Positions 9,570 through 19,126 of a DNA stretch of 64,000 nt are shown here, in pieces. The number at the start of each line of letters is the position of its first letter. Position 1 is the first letter of the stretch. The stretch is from Chitinophagaceae bacterium (GTDB taxonomy: Bacteria; Bacteroidota; Bacteroidia; Chitinophagales; Chitinophagaceae): assembly GCA_947454155.1 (NCBI GenBank), contig CANGIT010000005.1:1-64000 (forward strand), written 5' to 3'. The notes below the pieces were generated by a model. It searched no databases. It had not been told where the DNA came from and was given only the letters and a program-made list of their open reading frames with translations. The position numbers were made by a program, and so were the translations under genes.

Positions 9570-10961
9570 ATGCGCATACAACAATTGTTTTTGGGAGTTA
9601 TCGCATTCATGGTAATGGCCAGCGGATGCCGCAAAGATCCTGCAGATACAGATGCAGATCCATATCATTATAATCCCGACTGGACGGCGAATTCACACGA
9701 AAAGAGAGTTCCAGATTACGAAAAAATATTTCCGCAGAACAATATCAATACCATTGAGATCAGCCTTAGCGCAGTGCAATGGAGCCGTATCAAAGCGAAC
9801 ATGTCATCGCTTTTTGGAATTCCCTTCGGTGCCTCAGTAAGCAACACACCTCAAAACACTTCAGGCATAGATCCCGAATATGTTGACGTGAACGTGAAGT
9901 TTGAAGGCAAGAATTGGAAAAATGTAGGCTTCAGATTACGGGGAAACAAGATGCTGGGTGATATATGGAATGATGGCATTTATAAGCTTCCCTTCCATTT
10001 GAATTTCGACAAATTTGAAGTCGAAATACCTGGTATTAAGAATCAACGATTCTATGGCTTCAAAGAAATAACTTTCAATCCGGGCTATAAAGATCCTTCG
10101 CTGCTTCACGACAAACTGGCCAGCGACATCTTCAACATGGGCGGCATCGCGGCACCACAAACCGCTTTTTACAAAGTGTATATCAACTTCGGAGCAGGTG
10201 CCAAATACTGTGGTGTTTACTGCGCCAATGAACTCCCGGAAGACAACCTGCTACTGGATAAATACGCGGAAAATTCGGGCAACATCTATAAACCCACTTC
10301 AGCATTGAGTATCTTTCGTGAAGATGAATTTCTAAAAAAGAACAATGAATCAGATGCTGATTATGCAGATGTACAAGCGCTGATCAATGTGTTGAACAGT
10401 CCCTCAAGAATCAATAATCCAACACAATGGCATAACGATATCAGTCATGTTATAAATGTAGAGCAGTTTTTAAAATGGCTGGCCATCAGTAATGCGATGG
10501 TGAACCCCGGAGGTTATGGCGCGTCGGCCGAGAATTATTATATATACCACCACAGCGATGGTCGATTCATCTGGATTCCCTGGGATAACAATGAAGCGAT
10601 GAGCGCCGAACCGGGTATCGTTGGCGCCATCGGCGGAAACGGCAACTATGGCTTATCGTTATCGATGAATGAGGTGACCGCCAACTGGCCATTGATCAGG
10701 TATCTGATGGATGACCCTTCGTATTTTCAGCTGTACAAACAACAACTCAGTTCCTTCAACAACACTTGCTTTTCCACTTCGGCCATCAACTTGCTGATTG
10801 ATAAATATTTCAATCTTATTACCGATGCCGTAACCGGCAGCGAAGGCGAACAGCCACATTACACCTTGCTCAGCAGCAGTGCCGCATTTCTGAACGAGAG
10901 GACAAATCTGAAAAATCATTTCAATAGCCGCTATCAACTCATCAGATCCTATGCACCCTGA
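9570..10961 (+). CDS. CotH kinase family lipoprotein
   Basis: Lipobox-like MVMASGC; CotH hallmark ENYYIYHHSDGRFIWIPWDNNEAM. Confidence 0.85.
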   Translation: MRIQQLFLGVIAFMVMASGCRKDPADTDADPYHYNPDWTANSHEKRVPDYEKIFPQNNINTIEISLSAVQWSRIKANMSSLFGIPFGASVSNTPQNTSGIDPEYVDVNVKFEGKNWKNVGFRLRGNKMLGDIWNDGIYKLPFHLNFDKFEVEIPGIKNQRFYGFKEITFNPGYKDPSLLHDKLASDIFNMGGIAAPQTAFYKVYINFGAGAKYCGVYCANELPEDNLLLDKYAENSGNIYKPTSALSIFREDEFLKKNNESDADYADVQALINVLNSPSRINNPTQWHNDISHVINVEQFLKWLAISNAMVNPGGYGASAENYYIYHHSDGRFIWIPWDNNEAMSAEPGIVGAIGGNGNYGLSLSMNEVTANWPLIRYLMDDPSYFQLYKQQLSSFNNTCFSTSAINLLIDKYFNLITDAVTGSEGEQPHYTLLSSSAAFLNERTNLKNHFNSRYQLIRSYAP

Positions 10962-11691
10962 GGTATTGAAAAAATATGATTCCATGACGCTGGATAAGTT
11001 GAATGCTTTTCCGCTCATCTCCAATCGTGAAGACCGTAAATACATCATACCGGTCCATCGCATGGATGAGCTGCTGCAGCAATGTCTCGCACATTACAAC
11101 ATCCTTGAAATTGAAGGGGAAAGAATCTTTGATTACCGCAATACTTATTACGACACTAAGGAGCTCTCTATGTACCATCTTCACCAACGCGGAAAAAAGA
11201 ACAGGTGCAAAGTGAGAAAGAGAGAGTACCTCAACACCCATGACACGTTTTTTGAGGTGAAGATCAGCAACAACAAAGACAAAACCACCAAACATCGCCT
11301 ACAGACTGAAGTGTTTGAAGATGCGAAGGAAATGATCAAACAGTTTTCGATGTATGATCCTTCGATGTTGTATCCTACATTGACCATTATTTATAGAAGA
11401 ATAACGCTGAAGCATAAGTGCCAGCTCGAAAAAGTGACGATGGATATGGCATTGACATGTACGGCGGATGGGAAACAAGCGTCATTTGATCAGCTTGTGT
11501 TTGCAGAAGTAAAAACCATGACTCCACATCAGATTGAATTCTGTGGCATCATGAAAAACATGGGCATCAGGGGCGGCTCGTTGAGCAAGTACTGCCTGGG
11601 CATCATCAGTCTCTATCCAAATGTGAAACATAACAACTTTAAAGTACCTTTAGTCAAAATAAAAAAATCGGCCGCCCATGCAATTTCTTGA
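10951..11691 (+). CDS. VTC-domain (polyphosphate polymerase-like) protein
   Basis: REDRKYIIPVHRMDELL...YRNTYYDTKELSMYHLHQRGKKNRCKVRKREY...FFEVKI is a VTC-type pattern; overlaps the preceding CDS by 11 nt. Confidence 0.85.
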   Translation: MHPEVLKKYDSMTLDKLNAFPLISNREDRKYIIPVHRMDELLQQCLAHYNILEIEGERIFDYRNTYYDTKELSMYHLHQRGKKNRCKVRKREYLNTHDTFFEVKISNNKDKTTKHRLQTEVFEDAKEMIKQFSMYDPSMLYPTLTIIYRRITLKHKCQLEKVTMDMALTCTADGKQASFDQLVFAEVKTMTPHQIEFCGIMKNMGIRGGSLSKYCLGIISLYPNVKHNNFKVPLVKIKKSAAHAIS

Positions 11692-12271
11692 CATGCTCGA
11701 CTTCCAAGTGATGAATCCACAGCTTCTGTTGCGTTTTTTCATCAATCTTTTTTTTGCCACCCTTTTGATCCGTGGCATTTATTATACCCATTACAAAAGA
11801 AGCGACCTGTTCCTCACCTTTTTCTCTTTCAACAGCATCATCTTCTTTGTAGCCTATATGCTCAACAAGGTAGAACTTAGTACAGGCGCCGCTTTCGGAC
11901 TTTTCGCCGTTTTCTCCATCCTCCGTTACCGAACAGAAGGCATATCGGCCAAAGACATGACCTATCTGTTTCTGAGCATCGCCATCGGATTGCTTACCGC
12001 TGTAAGCATCGGCAATTATCTCGAAATTGCTCTGATCTGCATGCTCATCCTTGTCATCACTTTTTTACTCGAAAGCAATTTTCTCATTCATAAAGAAAGC
12101 TCCAAAGTCATTCATTATGATGACATCAAACTGGTGCATGAAAATGAGAACGCCGCCCTGCTGGAAGACCTTAAAAAAAGAACCGGACTGAATATCAAAA
12201 GGTTAATCATCAATGAAATTGATTTTCTGAAAGACTGTTGCACCATCACCATCTATTTCACCGAAAAATAA
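11678..12271 (+). CDS. DUF4956 domain-containing membrane protein
   Basis: Multi-TM protein with FGLFAVFSILRYRTEGISAKDMTYLFLSIAIGLLTAV typical of DUF4956; overlaps the preceding CDS by 14 nt. Confidence 0.85.
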   Translation: MQFLDMLDFQVMNPQLLLRFFINLFFATLLIRGIYYTHYKRSDLFLTFFSFNSIIFFVAYMLNKVELSTGAAFGLFAVFSILRYRTEGISAKDMTYLFLSIAIGLLTAVSIGNYLEIALICMLILVITFLLESNFLIHKESSKVIHYDDIKLVHENENAALLEDLKKRTGLNIKRLIINEIDFLKDCCTITIYFTEK

Positions 12272-12279
12272 CCCTGGAC

Positions 12280-12996
12280 ATGCAGCTGAATATGAAGAAA
12301 TTTATCGGGTTGACCATGCTGATGTTGATGACATCATTTAGCATATTTGCGCAAACCAGTCGCACCGACCCACAAGACACAGAGGGCTGGTACAGTGCCT
12401 CTTTAAAACTCGACCTGCCCCGAAAATGGGAAAGCAATCTGACCTGTGAAGAAAGATTTTACAATAACCTGAAAACAGGCTATGGTACTTATGTTTCGCT
12501 CGGTTTAACCAAAAAAGTGAGCAAATACATTGGTTTTACCGGGGAATACCGAATTGCTGCTTTCAATTATGGAATTACACACCGATATACGTTTGGCCTT
12601 GAAGCCACTAAAAAGGTCAATAAGAAATGGGATCTGAGTGGCAGAATTTTATTGCAGAACAGGGTGCAGGACAGTTATGAGCCCGGCATTGCCAGCGACA
12701 AGTCTTTGTTTTGGAGAGTACGTGGATTGGCCAAATACGAAATCAATAAAAAACTGGATGCTTATGCTTCCGTGGAGCCGATCATGATGGTCGGAGGCAA
12801 CAGTTTTGTCGACAACTGGCGAAGTGCCATCGGACTCAAATACAAGTTGAACAAAAAAGCAAAGTTCGATTTGTTCTATATCTACCGTCCGGATTATGGC
12901 AAGAAAACGTACAACAGGATTTTCCATATTGTAGGTTTCAACTTCAGTTATACCTTGAAAGTGAAAGAGAAAAAGAAGAAAAACGGAAAATCCTAA
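12280..12996 (+). CDS. DUF2490-like outer membrane beta-barrel protein
   Basis: Signal peptide [25 protein letters not shown]; alternating amphipathic strands ([15 protein letters not shown]..., [14 protein letters not shown]..., [18 protein letters not shown]). Confidence 0.75.
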   Translation: MQLNMKKFIGLTMLMLMTSFSIFAQTSRTDPQDTEGWYSASLKLDLPRKWESNLTCEERFYNNLKTGYGTYVSLGLTKKVSKYIGFTGEYRIAAFNYGITHRYTFGLEATKKVNKKWDLSGRILLQNRVQDSYEPGIASDKSLFWRVRGLAKYEINKKLDAYASVEPIMMVGGNSFVDNWRSAIGLKYKLNKKAKFDLFYIYRPDYGKKTYNRIFHIVGFNFSYTLKVKEKKKKNGKS

Positions 12997-13133
12997 CGTC
13001 TGTTTTTATTTCTCCGGCAACGTTCGCTGCAGTAGATAACGTTGTCCCATACCCGCTCCCATTTTTTCCTCCAGGAAAATGGTCGTTGACAAGTGACGCA
13101 GATTTTTTGCGGCAGGTCCGATTTTTTTCTCAT
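12993..13133 (-). CDS. DUF2256 family small protein (46 aa)
   Basis: Minus-strand translation [46 protein letters not shown]; CxxC...CSERCR pattern of DUF2256. Below the ORF-track length cutoff. Its stop overlaps the 12996 stop tail-to-tail. Confidence 0.9.
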   Translation of the reverse strand: MRKKSDLPQKICVTCQRPFSWRKKWERVWDNVIYCSERCRRNKNRR

Positions 13134-13173
13134 GAATCTATTGTCGTGCTGTTATGAAAAATGAAATCGCTTC

Positions 13174-13866
13174 TTAACGAATCGATGACATACCCCCATC
13201 TACATGCAATACCTGACCGGTCATCCATTGTGCAGAATCACTCAGTAAAAAACAAGCCATGGCGGCCAGATCTTCGGGAGCTCCGATCTTTTTCATCGGA
13301 TGCCGTTGAGCAGTAGCTTCTATTTTTTCGGGTGTGTTTAGCAGTGATGAGGCCAGAGGCGTGTTGGTGATGGAAGGCGCGATGCAATTCACCCTGATTT
13401 TAGGCGTCCACTCAGCCGCCAAAGCACGGGTTAAACCTTCAATCGCTCCTTTTGAGGCCGATACCAGTGAATGAAAGGTGAAACCTGTTTGGACAGCTAC
13501 TGTAGAAAACATCACCACAGCAGGTTGAACTGCATTTTTCAGGTTGGGCAAAAGTTGCTGTAAAATCTTCACAGCACCCAATACCTGCAGCTGATAATCT
13601 TTTTGGAAATCATCTACCCCAATTCTGTGAAAAGGCTTTAGCAGGATATTGCCTACGCAATAAACAAAGCCGTCGATTGTTTCCGGCAAAAAAGACAGAT
13701 CCAGAGTGTCTTCCATCACATCCATGCGATGATAACTGATATTTTCTCTGTCTTGTTGTAGATGTTTGCAATAAGTGGCATATACGCGATGGCCTTCGGC
13801 ATTCAGTTGTTGGGTGATGGCCTCTCCTATTCCTGAACTGCCTCCGATGATCAGATAATTTCTCAT
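13174..13866 (-). CDS. SDR family oxidoreductase
   Basis: MRNYLIIGGSSGIGEAITQQL (GxxxGIG), Ser/Lys motif region HSLVSASKGAIEGLTRALAAEW, C-terminal DGGMSSIR. Confidence 0.9.
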   Translation of the reverse strand: MRNYLIIGGSSGIGEAITQQLNAEGHRVYATYCKHLQQDRENISYHRMDVMEDTLDLSFLPETIDGFVYCVGNILLKPFHRIGVDDFQKDYQLQVLGAVKILQQLLPNLKNAVQPAVVMFSTVAVQTGFTFHSLVSASKGAIEGLTRALAAEWTPKIRVNCIAPSITNTPLASSLLNTPEKIEATAQRHPMKKIGAPEDLAAMACFLLSDSAQWMTGQVLHVDGGMSSIR

Positions 13867-13930
13867 AACTTGTTTTATTGATGATTTGCAGCAACACTGC
13901 AATTACCTCCATCAACAAACAACAATAGCC

Positions 13931-13963
13931 TAAAAAAGTTCAGGGCCTCCATGAAGCCCTGAA
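13931..13963 (-). terminator. Rho-independent terminator for the PsiE-like gene
   Basis: TTCAGGGC-CTCCATGAA-GCCCTGAA stem; minus strand continues into a CTTTTTTA run. Confidence 0.7.
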
Positions 13964-13987
13964 AAATAAAATTTTTGCTGACGCTAT

Positions 13988-14419
13988 TTATTCGGAAGAT
14001 TTTTCCTGGTTGAAGAAGAAGAAGGCCGCACCCACTGCAATTACCAGCACACCCAAGCCTATCATATGGTCGAATGTAATTTCCTTGATGTTGAGGGTGA
14101 TGACCTTGTTGGCCATGGCGATGGCCGCAATCTTCAAGATGGATTTTACCGGAATTTGGTCGTGATGCAAGATCAACAGCATGGATTTAAACAATTCATA
14201 GCCCACCAGAATAATGAGCAATACAGAAAAAACAGAGTACAAATCTTCCACATTGATGAGACCGCTTATAGGGTCTGGAGAAACAATTCTTTTATATAAT
14301 TCAACCAGCAAATCCAATGAGCCCAATACCATAGCCAACACCAATAACGACATCAAAGTGATAATCAGATATTTCGTTATGGCTTTCAATTGCCTTACAT
14401 ATGCATTTGGTTCCATCAT
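13988..14419 (-). CDS. PsiE-like membrane protein (phosphate-starvation-inducible E family)
   Basis: Four TM segments; LVGYELFKSMLLILHHDQIPVKSILKIAAIAMANKVITLN. Confidence 0.7.
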   Translation of the reverse strand: MMEPNAYVRQLKAITKYLIITLMSLLVLAMVLGSLDLLVELYKRIVSPDPISGLINVEDLYSVFSVLLIILVGYELFKSMLLILHHDQIPVKSILKIAAIAMANKVITLNIKEITFDHMIGLGVLVIAVGAAFFFFNQEKSSE

Positions 14420-14663
14420 AACTTAATTTCTTGTAATGAAGATTTTATTACAAAGCAAGATAAAATAAAAAATCAGTTCACCATGGATTAACTTCATCCA
14501 CTACTTTAGGTGTTGACGAATGTTTAAATACAACTTAGGCGTTAGATGCATTGAATTTTATCCGCCTTCAATTTTCCACTTCAATCGTTTGCAATTTCTG
14601 AATCAACACAGGTGTTGAAGACATTGATTATTTTGTAAGACATTTTACACTTCAACAAAAGCG

Positions 14664-16151
14664 ATGTCCAACTTTAAGCCACGCCTCAGTTTCTGGCAGA
14701 TCATCAACATGAATGTCGGATTCTTTGGTATCCAGTACAGCTTTGGTTTACAGCAAAGCGCAGTCAATCCCATTTATGATTTTCTGGGTGCCAAGCCCGA
14801 TGAAATTCCCTGGCTGAATCTGGCGGGTCCGTTGACCGGACTGATCATACAACCCATCATTGGCGCCTTAAGCGACAAAACCTGGCATCCGCGAATGGGC
14901 AGAAGAACTCCCTACTTTTTAGTTGGCGCGCTGATATGTAGTATCGCCCTGTTTCTTTTCCCTTTCAGCAGTGCGCTTTGGATGGCAGCAGGATTGCTTT
15001 GGATCCTGGATGCAGGAAACAATACAGCCATGGAGCCCTACCGCGCTTTCGTGGCTGATAAACTCGACAGTTCGCAGCAAGCCACCGGGTTTCAGGCACA
15101 GAGCTTCTTTACCGGCTTTGGTCAAACCCTGGCTAATGTTTCGCTTTTCATTTTTCCGATGATTTTTGTGGGCACCACAGGCAAATTGCCTACCTGGGTG
15201 CTGGCTTCATTTTTCTTAGGTGCCTTTTGTTCGGTGGGATCGATGTTGTGGAGCATCAAAACAACGCCCGAAATTGCTCCTTCACCCGAAGAGCTCGCCA
15301 CCATTGAAGCGGGAAACAAAGGCATGCCTCCGAAAATCGTTCAATTTTTTCTTACCATCTTCACTACACTGATTGCTTACACCGTCATTCTTCTCCTGAT
15401 CATCCCTTCCCTGTTTTCCAAAGGACTGATAAAAAAAGTGATCTGCTACACCGAAGAACATAAAACACTGAAAGTGCTTTTTGCACAAAATATCGAAATC
15501 ATCGATGCCATCCTTACCATGCCCCGTGTGATGTGGCAATTGGCGCTGGTGTATCTTTTTCAGTGGTACGCGCTGTTTTGCTACTGGCAAAATTCTTCAA
15601 AGAGTATTGCGCTTTCAGTATGGAAAACTACTCCCGAACACGACAGTAAACTTTACGAACAGGCGGTTAGCTGGACCGGCCTGGTAAATGGTTGGTACAA
15701 TGTGGTGACCTTCCTCAGCGCGTTTGTGCTGGTATGGTTTGCCAAAAAATATGAAGCCAAATTTGTGCATTTCGCCTGTCTGATGCTGGCGGGTATCGGC
15801 TTGCTTTTCTTTCCTTCCATTGAAAACAAATACCTGTTGTTCTTGGCGATCACAGGTTTCGGCATCGGTTGGGCCAGCATGATGGGCATTCCATACATGA
15901 TGGTGATTAGCGGTATTCCCAAAGAAAGATATGGCGTGTACATGGGCATCATCAACATGATGATTGTGATTCCCATGTTCATTCAAACCACCAGTTTCGG
16001 TTTCATCCTGAAACATTTCCTGAACAACAACGCCGGTAATGCCATATTTTTTGCTGGCGCCTTGCTCATTATCGCTTCTCTGCTCACGCTGCTCATCAAA
16101 GCAAAACCCGCAGGAGAGAAAGTTTCAACAGGTTTCGCTGGAGGACACTGA
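14664..16151 (+). CDS. MFS sugar transporter (SLC45/sucrose-maltose type)
   Basis: 12-[28 protein letters not shown]..., [22 protein letters not shown]. Confidence 0.85.
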   Translation: MSNFKPRLSFWQIINMNVGFFGIQYSFGLQQSAVNPIYDFLGAKPDEIPWLNLAGPLTGLIIQPIIGALSDKTWHPRMGRRTPYFLVGALICSIALFLFPFSSALWMAAGLLWILDAGNNTAMEPYRAFVADKLDSSQQATGFQAQSFFTGFGQTLANVSLFIFPMIFVGTTGKLPTWVLASFFLGAFCSVGSMLWSIKTTPEIAPSPEELATIEAGNKGMPPKIVQFFLTIFTTLIAYTVILLLIIPSLFSKGLIKKVICYTEEHKTLKVLFAQNIEIIDAILTMPRVMWQLALVYLFQWYALFCYWQNSSKSIALSVWKTTPEHDSKLYEQAVSWTGLVNGWYNVVTFLSAFVLVWFAKKYEAKFVHFACLMLAGIGLLFFPSIENKYLLFLAITGFGIGWASMMGIPYMMVISGIPKERYGVYMGIINMMIVIPMFIQTTSFGFILKHFLNNNAGNAIFFAGALLIIASLLTLLIKAKPAGEKVSTGFAGGH

Positions 16152-16203
16152 TAATCTCTTAAACACATTTCATAGCCATCAAAATAAAAAAGACATCGCA
16201 GCA

Positions 16204-17952
16204 ATGAAAAAACTAATAGGCTCCTCCCTCTTCATCTTGCTCATGGCGGCAGGCATAACAATATCATGCCAATCTTCCCATAAAAAAGAACAGGACATGG
16301 TCTCGAACGACTCCACGGCCAAAAAATGGTGGAAGGAAGCTGTGATCTATCAACTCTATCCCAGAAGTTTCAAAGACAGCGATGGTGATGGTGTAGGCGA
16401 TTTGAAAGGCATCATCTCCGAACTCGACTACCTGAAAAGTTTGGGTGTTAATGCCGTTTGGCTGAATCCCATTTACGGATCACCCAACGACGACAACGGA
16501 TACGATGTGAGCGACTACCGTGGCATCATGAAAGATTTTGGCACCATGGAAGATTTCGACAACTTACTGAAAGGCATGCACGAAAGAGGAATCAAACTGG
16601 TGATGGACCTGGTGGTGAACCATAGCAGCGACGAACACGAATGGTTCAAACAGGCGAAGAGCTCACGTAACAGTCACTATCGTAATTATTATCATTGGTG
16701 GGATGCCGAAAGAGGCAAACCGAAATATCGTTACAGCCTTTTTGATATACACAACGATGCCTGGAAACTGGATACGCCTACTAACTCTTATTACCTGCAT
16801 TATTTTTCGCGTAAGCAACCCGACCTCAACTGGGAAAACCCCAAGCTGCGTCAGGAGGTATATGGCATCATGAAATTTTGGCTGGACAAGGGAATTGACG
16901 GTTTCAGGATGGATGCTTTTCAATTCTGCGCCAAAGACACCACTTTTCCTGCTTTCGCCGGTTTGAACGACAAGACTTTCATTCAATATTATGCGATGCA
17001 AAACCCGATTCACGATTATCTCAAAGAGATGAACAAAGAAGTGTTGAGCAAGTATGATGTGATGAGCGTGGCTGAAGGTGCCGGAAGAAATTATCAGGAT
17101 GCGCACGACCTGGTAGATGAAGACCGACATGAGCTGAACATGGCTTATGCTTTCGATGCAGTGGATCTGGCCAATGATTCCAATTACAGCGTGGTGAAGT
17201 TTAAAAAGATTTTCTCCGACTGGGACAGTGTGTTTGCCGATAAAGGCTGGCTGTCTATTTTTCTGGCTAATCACGACAATGCGCGCATGGTTACCCGCTT
17301 TGGCTGCGACCGTCCGGAGTTTCGCGACCTGTCTTCTAAAATGCTGAACACATTCATCCTGTCGATGAGAGGAAGCCCTTACTGTTATTATGGAGATGAG
17401 CTCGGCATGGTGAATATCCGCTTCAATAAAATCGAAGATTATAACGACATGCCCACACTCAACCAGTATAAACACCTGAAAGAAACCGGCGGAGATATAG
17501 ATGCGTTTTTAAAAATGAAACAATACAGCTGCCGCGACAACGGCAGAACGCCCATGCAATGGGATGCTACGGCCAATGCAGGATTCACCACAGGCAAACC
17601 CTGGCTGAAAGTGAATCCGAATTATGTTACACTCAACCGAGAAGCCCAGGAAAAAGATCCAAACAGCTGTTTGAACTATTTCAGAAAAATGATTCAACTC
17701 CGCAAAGAGAATGAGGCTTTGGTGTATGGAAAATATACCCTGCTCGACAAAAACAATCCTTCCGTTTACGCCTACACGCGCGAATGGAAAGGGAAGAAAT
17801 TTTTAGTTTTGTTGAACTTCAGCGAACAAACTGCCGCTTACAATGTCGGTATGGATATTTCAAATGCCACCATGAAACTTTGCAATTATGCCACAGTTTC
17901 CAAACCTGGATCATTGAAACCTTTCGAAGCAGTGGTGTATGAGATACATTGA
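16204..17952 (+). CDS. GH13 alpha-glucosidase-like lipoprotein
   Basis: The 16039 ORF start is upstream; ATG 16204 gives MKKLIGSSLFILLMAAGITISC (lipobox). GH13 motifs MDLVVNH, GFRMDAF, MSVAEG, ANHDNARM. Confidence 0.9.
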   Translation: MKKLIGSSLFILLMAAGITISCQSSHKKEQDMVSNDSTAKKWWKEAVIYQLYPRSFKDSDGDGVGDLKGIISELDYLKSLGVNAVWLNPIYGSPNDDNGYDVSDYRGIMKDFGTMEDFDNLLKGMHERGIKLVMDLVVNHSSDEHEWFKQAKSSRNSHYRNYYHWWDAERGKPKYRYSLFDIHNDAWKLDTPTNSYYLHYFSRKQPDLNWENPKLRQEVYGIMKFWLDKGIDGFRMDAFQFCAKDTTFPAFAGLNDKTFIQYYAMQNPIHDYLKEMNKEVLSKYDVMSVAEGAGRNYQDAHDLVDEDRHELNMAYAFDAVDLANDSNYSVVKFKKIFSDWDSVFADKGWLSIFLANHDNARMVTRFGCDRPEFRDLSSKMLNTFILSMRGSPYCYYGDELGMVNIRFNKIEDYNDMPTLNQYKHLKETGGDIDAFLKMKQYSCRDNGRTPMQWDATANAGFTTGKPWLKVNPNYVTLNREAQEKDPNSCLNYFRKMIQLRKENEALVYGKYTLLDKNNPSVYAYTREWKGKKFLVLLNFSEQTAAYNVGMDISNATMKLCNYATVSKPGSLKPFEAVVYEIH

Positions 17953-18018
17953 TTCTTGATTCTTGATTCTTGATTCTTGATTCTTGATTCTTGATTCTTG
18001 ATTCTTGATTCTTGATTT
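17949..18018. repeat. Heptanucleotide tandem repeat (TTGATTC)9 plus one variant unit
   Basis: Nine perfect TTGATTC units 17949-18011 then TTGATTT; the GH13 stop TGA (17950-17952) lies inside the first unit. Confidence 0.95.
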
Positions 18019-18127
18019 GTGGTTTGTGATTGGGGATTTGTGATTTGATTGTTTGTGGTTTGTGGTTTTTGGTTTGATTTTGGTATTTAAAACTGCTGGT
18101 TTAACCCTATGAAACATTCGAAAAACC

Positions 18128-18163
18128 CATTGAACCTTTTGAACCCATTGAACCTTTTGAACC
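18128..18163. repeat. 18-bp tandem duplication with 9-bp subperiod (CATTGAACC TTTTGAACC)x2
   Basis: Direct reading; ends 9 bp before the kinase start codon. Confidence 0.9.
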
Positions 18164-18172
18164 TTTAATTAT

Positions 18173-19126
18173 ATGCATAAAATTCTCTGTGTTGGCGAAG
18201 CCCTTATCGATATGATCTGCACCGACAGAGGCAGCTCACTGACCGATGGCAACAACTTTTTGAAGAAACCCGGCGGCGCGCCCACCAATGTGGCTGCGGC
18301 CATTGCTGCATTGGGCGGCAAGGTGGAACTGGCGGCCAAAGTGGGCGTGGATCCTTTTGGCGACCATCTGGTGGAAGTGATGAAATCATTCGGGGTATCC
18401 ACGCAGTGGATGATTCGCGACATGGATCATTTCACCACATTCGCTTTCGTATCGCTGATGGAAAATGGTGAACGCGATTTTTATTTCAACAGAGGCGCCG
18501 ATGGCCATCTCAATATTGAAGACATCAGTGAAATCGATTTGAGTGAGTTTTCAATCATTCATTTCGGTTCGGCAACCGGATTTTTACCCGGTCCCTTGCA
18601 AGGTGCCTATCACACCCTGCTGGAGAGAGCGCGCAACGAAAAACTCTTCATCAGCTTCGACCCCAATTACCGACACCTCTTGTTCAAAGATGACCAGGAG
18701 TCATTCATCAGCCAATCACATCACTTTCTTTCGCATTGCCACTTTTTCAAAGTGAGTGACGAAGAAGCCATGCTACTGACTTCCACCTCAACATTGGAAG
18801 CTGCGGCACAGGAATTTTTAAACATTCCGGATGTGGTTTTTGCCATTACCTTGGGTAAAGAAGGAACCATGCTGGGCTTTAAGGGTATTACAACCATCAT
18901 CCCCAGCATCCCCATCGAGCCTGTGGATACCACCGGTGCAGGTGATGCCTTCGTAGGTGCCGTTCTTTACCAGTTGAGTCAGTTGACTGCCGATGGCATA
19001 GCCAATCTCGACCATTCGCAATGGACAACCATTTTTACCCATGCCAACAAAGCCGGAGCCAGAACCTGCGAATACACAGGGGCAATGGAGGCCTTCAAAT
19101 TCCTCAACAATAAGATTTTCGAATAA
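18173..19126 (+). CDS. PfkB-family carbohydrate kinase (fructokinase-like)
   Basis: KPGGAPTNVAAAIAALGG and DTTGAGDAFVGAVLYQL signatures. Confidence 0.9.
   Translation: MHKILCVGEALIDMICTDRGSSLTDGNNFLKKPGGAPTNVAAAIAALGGKVELAAKVGVDPFGDHLVEVMKSFGVSTQWMIRDMDHFTTFAFVSLMENGERDFYFNRGADGHLNIEDISEIDLSEFSIIHFGSATGFLPGPLQGAYHTLLERARNEKLFISFDPNYRHLLFKDDQESFISQSHHFLSHCHFFKVSDEEAMLLTSTSTLEAAAQEFLNIPDVVFAITLGKEGTMLGFKGITTIIPSIPIEPVDTTGAGDAFVGAVLYQLSQLTADGIANLDHSQWTTIFTHANKAGARTCEYTGAMEAFKFLNNKIFE

Noticed and set aside
17911-18117. ORF NQESRIKNQESRIKNQESR (minus strand)
   Set aside because: Translation of the TTGATTC heptanucleotide satellite; no independent coding evidence.
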